Source: Aneurinibacillus tyrosinisolvens (GTDB lineage Bacteria > Bacillota > Bacilli > Aneurinibacillales > Aneurinibacillaceae). From it: 64,000 bases of DNA. The translations under genes were made by a program, and so were the position numbers. This document shows positions 63,978 to 64,000 of the stretch, piece by piece. The notes below the pieces were generated by a model that worked only from the letters and a program-made list of their open reading frames with translations, was not told the DNA's origin and did not search any database. Every line of letters starts with the position of its first letter. The stretch's first letter is position 1. The stretch lies in assembly GCF_001015055.1 (NCBI RefSeq), contig NZ_BBWZ01000009.1, positions 110,060-174,059 on the forward strand. The letters are read 5' to 3'.

Positions 63978-64000
63978 TGTGATATATTATATAAGTCGCC

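Overview
The window looks like chromosomal DNA of a spore-forming member of the Bacillales. Support comes from strong AGGAGG-type ribosome sites, many TTG starts, sporulation-type kinases, a Spo0E-like phosphatase, two S-box (SAM) riboswitches, and gene order resembling Bacillus subtilis around yfhP-mutY, fabL-ygaB-ygaC-ygaD, ygaE, gsaB and bcp. Base composition is fairly even and divergence from Bacillus is large, so a Brevibacillus/Aneurinibacillus-type genus is my guess; the sequence does not prove it. I see no rRNA, tRNA, CRISPR array, prophage or insertion sequence.

Layout. 1-9.9 kb: a TetR regulator that runs off the edge, a three-PAS histidine kinase, a GNAT enzyme, the helicase HrpB, a second histidine kinase coupled to a glutathione peroxidase, phosphatidylserine synthase, small unknown proteins and a CsoR-type repressor. 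9.9-12.6 kb: a three-gene unit for a GMC flavoenzyme of the gluconate 2-dehydrogenase type. 12.7-17.0 kb: a comQ-comP-comA quorum-sensing locus with no normal comX, next to a Spo0E-like gene. 17.2-19.2 kb: small unknown proteins. 19.3-24.2 kb: a GABA-catabolism type operon (aminotransferase, aldehyde dehydrogenase, sigma-54 activator, small protein) with a clear -24/-12 promoter and paired upstream sites. 24.3-30.2 kb: an S-box-controlled sulfate assimilation operon (cobA-hemD fusion, DUF3906, cysP, cysH, sat, cysC) followed by a large inverted-repeat element. 30.2-33.9 kb: ECF sigma, anti-sigma and an ABC-2 transporter. 34-37.7 kb: an efflux pump with divergent HxlR regulator, a Rieske protein and a MATE pump. 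37.8-47.9 kb: a CAP-domain protein, yneF, yfhP, mutY, a BI-1 protein, sodA, fabL, ygaB, GNAT, ygaC and ygaD. 47.9-50.7 kb: S-box-controlled methionine salvage genes mtnW-mtnX-mtnB. 50.8-58.3 kb: a ygaE-like gene, a lone glutamate synthase large subunit and a second glutamate-1-semialdehyde aminotransferase. 58.4-63.9 kb: an ABC-2 transporter, bcp, a methyltransferase, a D-2-hydroxyacid dehydrogenase and a cobalamin adenosyltransferase.

How the genes work together. The sulfate operon supplies reduced sulfur and siroheme precursor when S-adenosylmethionine is low, and the mtn operon recovers methionine under the same ligand. The gab operon is built for induction through an enhancer-binding activator. 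comQ-comP-comA would sense a prenylated peptide.

The strongest cross-cutting observation is that four genes (tetR-like, second histidine kinase, mutY, gsaB/hemL) are each broken by what reads as one missing base, three of them in short homopolymer runs. Either the assembly carries systematic deletion errors or the strain has accumulated real frameshifts.
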